A stretch of 33,492 nucleotides of DNA from Herpetosiphonaceae bacterium (GTDB lineage: Bacteria; Chloroflexota; Chloroflexia; Chloroflexales; Herpetosiphonaceae), in assembly GCA_013538855.1 (NCBI GenBank), contig JABXJS010000095.1, positions 1-33,492 on the forward strand, given 5' to 3'. Each line of letters begins with the position of its first letter. The stretch's first letter is position 1. This document shows, in pieces, positions 32,526 to 33,492 of the stretch. A program made the translations under genes and the position numbers. Under the pieces are notes generated by a model. It saw nothing but the letters and a program-made list of their open reading frames with translations. It searched no databases and was not told the origin of the DNA.

Positions 32526-33185
32526 ATGGCGCAGTCGATCAAGCTGGGCCTGCTCGCCGACATCCACGGCGATGCACAGGGCTTTTTTCGCGCCCTGCGC
32601 ATCTTTGAGCGCGAGCAGGTTCAGCAGATTCTCTGTGCTGGCGATGTCGTGGACCGTGGCCCAGACGCTGATCGCGTCGTCGCGCTGCTCCAGCGCCTGC
32701 AGGTGCCCTGTGTCGCCGGCAACCACGAGCACTCGGTGCTCGCCATGCAGGCGCGCTGGCGGGCCGCCAAGCGCGTCGAGCGCCTGCGCCAGCTTGGCCG
32801 CATTGTCTCCGACGATACCGTCGCCTGGATGCAAGCGCTGCCCGCCACCTACCGCACGACGCTGGCCGCTACGCGCATTCTGCTGGCGCACGGCTCGCCC
32901 TGGCACGATATCGATACGCTCTGGCCGCATAAAACGGCTTGGTTCGCGCGCCTGCACGCCGAGTTCGCGGCCTCGACCGATGTGATCATCGTCGGCCACA
33001 CGCATATGCCGATGTGCGTGCGCTACGCCAGCCTGCACATCGTCAACCCCGGCTCGGTCTACGGCGTGACTATGCGTGATAGTCACACCTGCGCCACGCT
33101 CACGCTGCCCGCCCGCACGCTGACGGTGTTCGATCTGCATACCGCCGCGCCGATTACCTACGAGCAGGTTGCGCTGCCGACGTGA
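32526..33185 (+). CDS. Calcineurin-like metallophosphoesterase
   Basis: A 219-residue phosphoesterase with the full set of metal ligands: D12 and H14 (LLADIHGD), D40 (CAGDVVDRGP), N66-H67 (VAGNHEH), the histidine in LLAHGSPWHD, and the GHTH motif in IIVGHTHMPM. It resembles the YfcE/MJ0936-type phosphodiesterase group. The substrate cannot be told from sequence. Its ATG is 3 bp after the esterase stop, with no ribosome site of its own, so translation probably depends on the upstream gene. Confidence 0.9.
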   Translation: MAQSIKLGLLADIHGDAQGFFRALRIFEREQVQQILCAGDVVDRGPDADRVVALLQRLQVPCVAGNHEHSVLAMQARWRAAKRVERLRQLGRIVSDDTVAWMQALPATYRTTLAATRILLAHGSPWHDIDTLWPHKTAWFARLHAEFAASTDVIIVGHTHMPMCVRYASLHIVNPGSVYGVTMRDSHTCATLTLPARTLTVFDLHTAAPITYEQVALPT

Positions 33186-33265
33186 TGACACTGCACCTTG
33201 CCGTGCGCATGGCCGCACTTCCTCACGCTGCTGCTACGCAGCGCCACAAACTGTCGCGCTGACGC

Positions 33266-33406
33266 ACCCGCAGATACGCGGCCACACCCGTGAACGGGTG
33301 AGCTAGCACCAGCGCAGACTCGCGCTGGATCACGAGCGCTCTACCACTGACGTATCTTTTAACTTAATCAACTGAGCTAGGCAGCGCTGGCGGCGGTGTG
33401 GCTGCG
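33266..33406 (+). repeat. Dispersed intergenic repeat, family 1, copy C
   Basis: Shares the block order described for copy A at 13628-13786, on the same strand. Just beyond it, AAGAATCG-CGTGGTTAA (about 33424-33440) also matches 17236-17254 near copy B. The 33186-33492 end of the window shows no gene. Confidence 0.75.
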
Positions 33407-33492
33407 GGCGTGGATTTTTGAACAAGAATCGCCGTGGTTAAGCGCTGCAGCGGCGGCGGCACGCGTCGCGCTGCGCCGTCCCGCACGTGCGG

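Noticed and set aside
31800-33218. A 472-codon minus-strand frame opposite the esterase and metallophosphoesterase genes, and a similar 437-codon one opposite pckA (30311-31624).
   Set aside because: Both lie entirely against genes with intact catalytic motifs and good ribosome sites, and show no family features of their own.
33266-33406. Possible tRNA gene on the minus strand (strings like TAGCTCAGTTG and CAGTGGTAGAGCGC).
   Set aside because: No matching acceptor stem, anticodon arm or GTTCGA T-loop could be fitted. The stretch is better explained as a copy of the dispersed repeat.

Overview
The window looks like chromosomal DNA from a member of the Chloroflexota, probably a filamentous Chloroflexales/Herpetosiphonales-type bacterium. 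This is inferred from family content, without a database search. The supporting signs are a complete atpBEFHAGDC operon, a secreted Ig-repeat protein ending in a YLPLI-type tail, a Uma2-family remnant, a GAF histidine kinase, an ATP-dependent PEP carboxykinase and a Gram-positive-type SOS box before uvrA. Shine-Dalgarno sequences are strong and coding regions are rich in G and C at third positions.

Layout. 1-3310 (minus): an intact secreted Ig-repeat protein and a decayed, internally deleted paralogue. 3348-6482 (minus): a compact operon of ATP-grasp ligase, GNAT-HIT fusion and SAM methyltransferase, headed by a broken Uma2 gene. 6576-8464 (plus): an alpha/beta hydrolase and an exported peptidoglycan-binding protein with an M15-like domain. 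8489-10242 (plus): a strong terminator, a 125-bp tandem duplication, a candidate response-regulator site and three membrane proteins of unknown function. 10345-13404 (minus): uvrA with a LexA box at its promoter. 14145-17132 (plus): a PrkA-type serine kinase interrupted by a 302-residue intein with a decayed homing endonuclease. 17702-18820 (plus): tandem duplicate lipoproteins. 18950-20608 (minus): an orphan GAF histidine kinase. 20940-27687 (plus): the ATP synthase operon. 27843-29751 (plus): mreB and an HD-domain protein. 30020-31615 (plus): pckA. 31803-33185 (plus): an esterase and a metallophosphoesterase.

How the genes work together. The eight atp genes encode the whole F1Fo ATP synthase. 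They are read from a near-consensus promoter with a LacI-type palindrome upstream, and every true gap from atpE to atpC holds a hairpin. UvrA serves nucleotide excision repair under likely SOS control. PckA feeds gluconeogenesis. MreB and the peptidoglycan-binding protein act on cell shape and wall.

The least ordinary items are the PrkA intein; two promoters with the same architecture (three 7-bp repeats at exact 11-bp spacing, then 21 bp to a -10-like hexamer), one before a membrane protein and one before the lipoprotein pair; the hairpin series in the atp operon; the GNAT-HIT fusion in an ATP-grasp/methyltransferase operon; and two dispersed intergenic repeat families.
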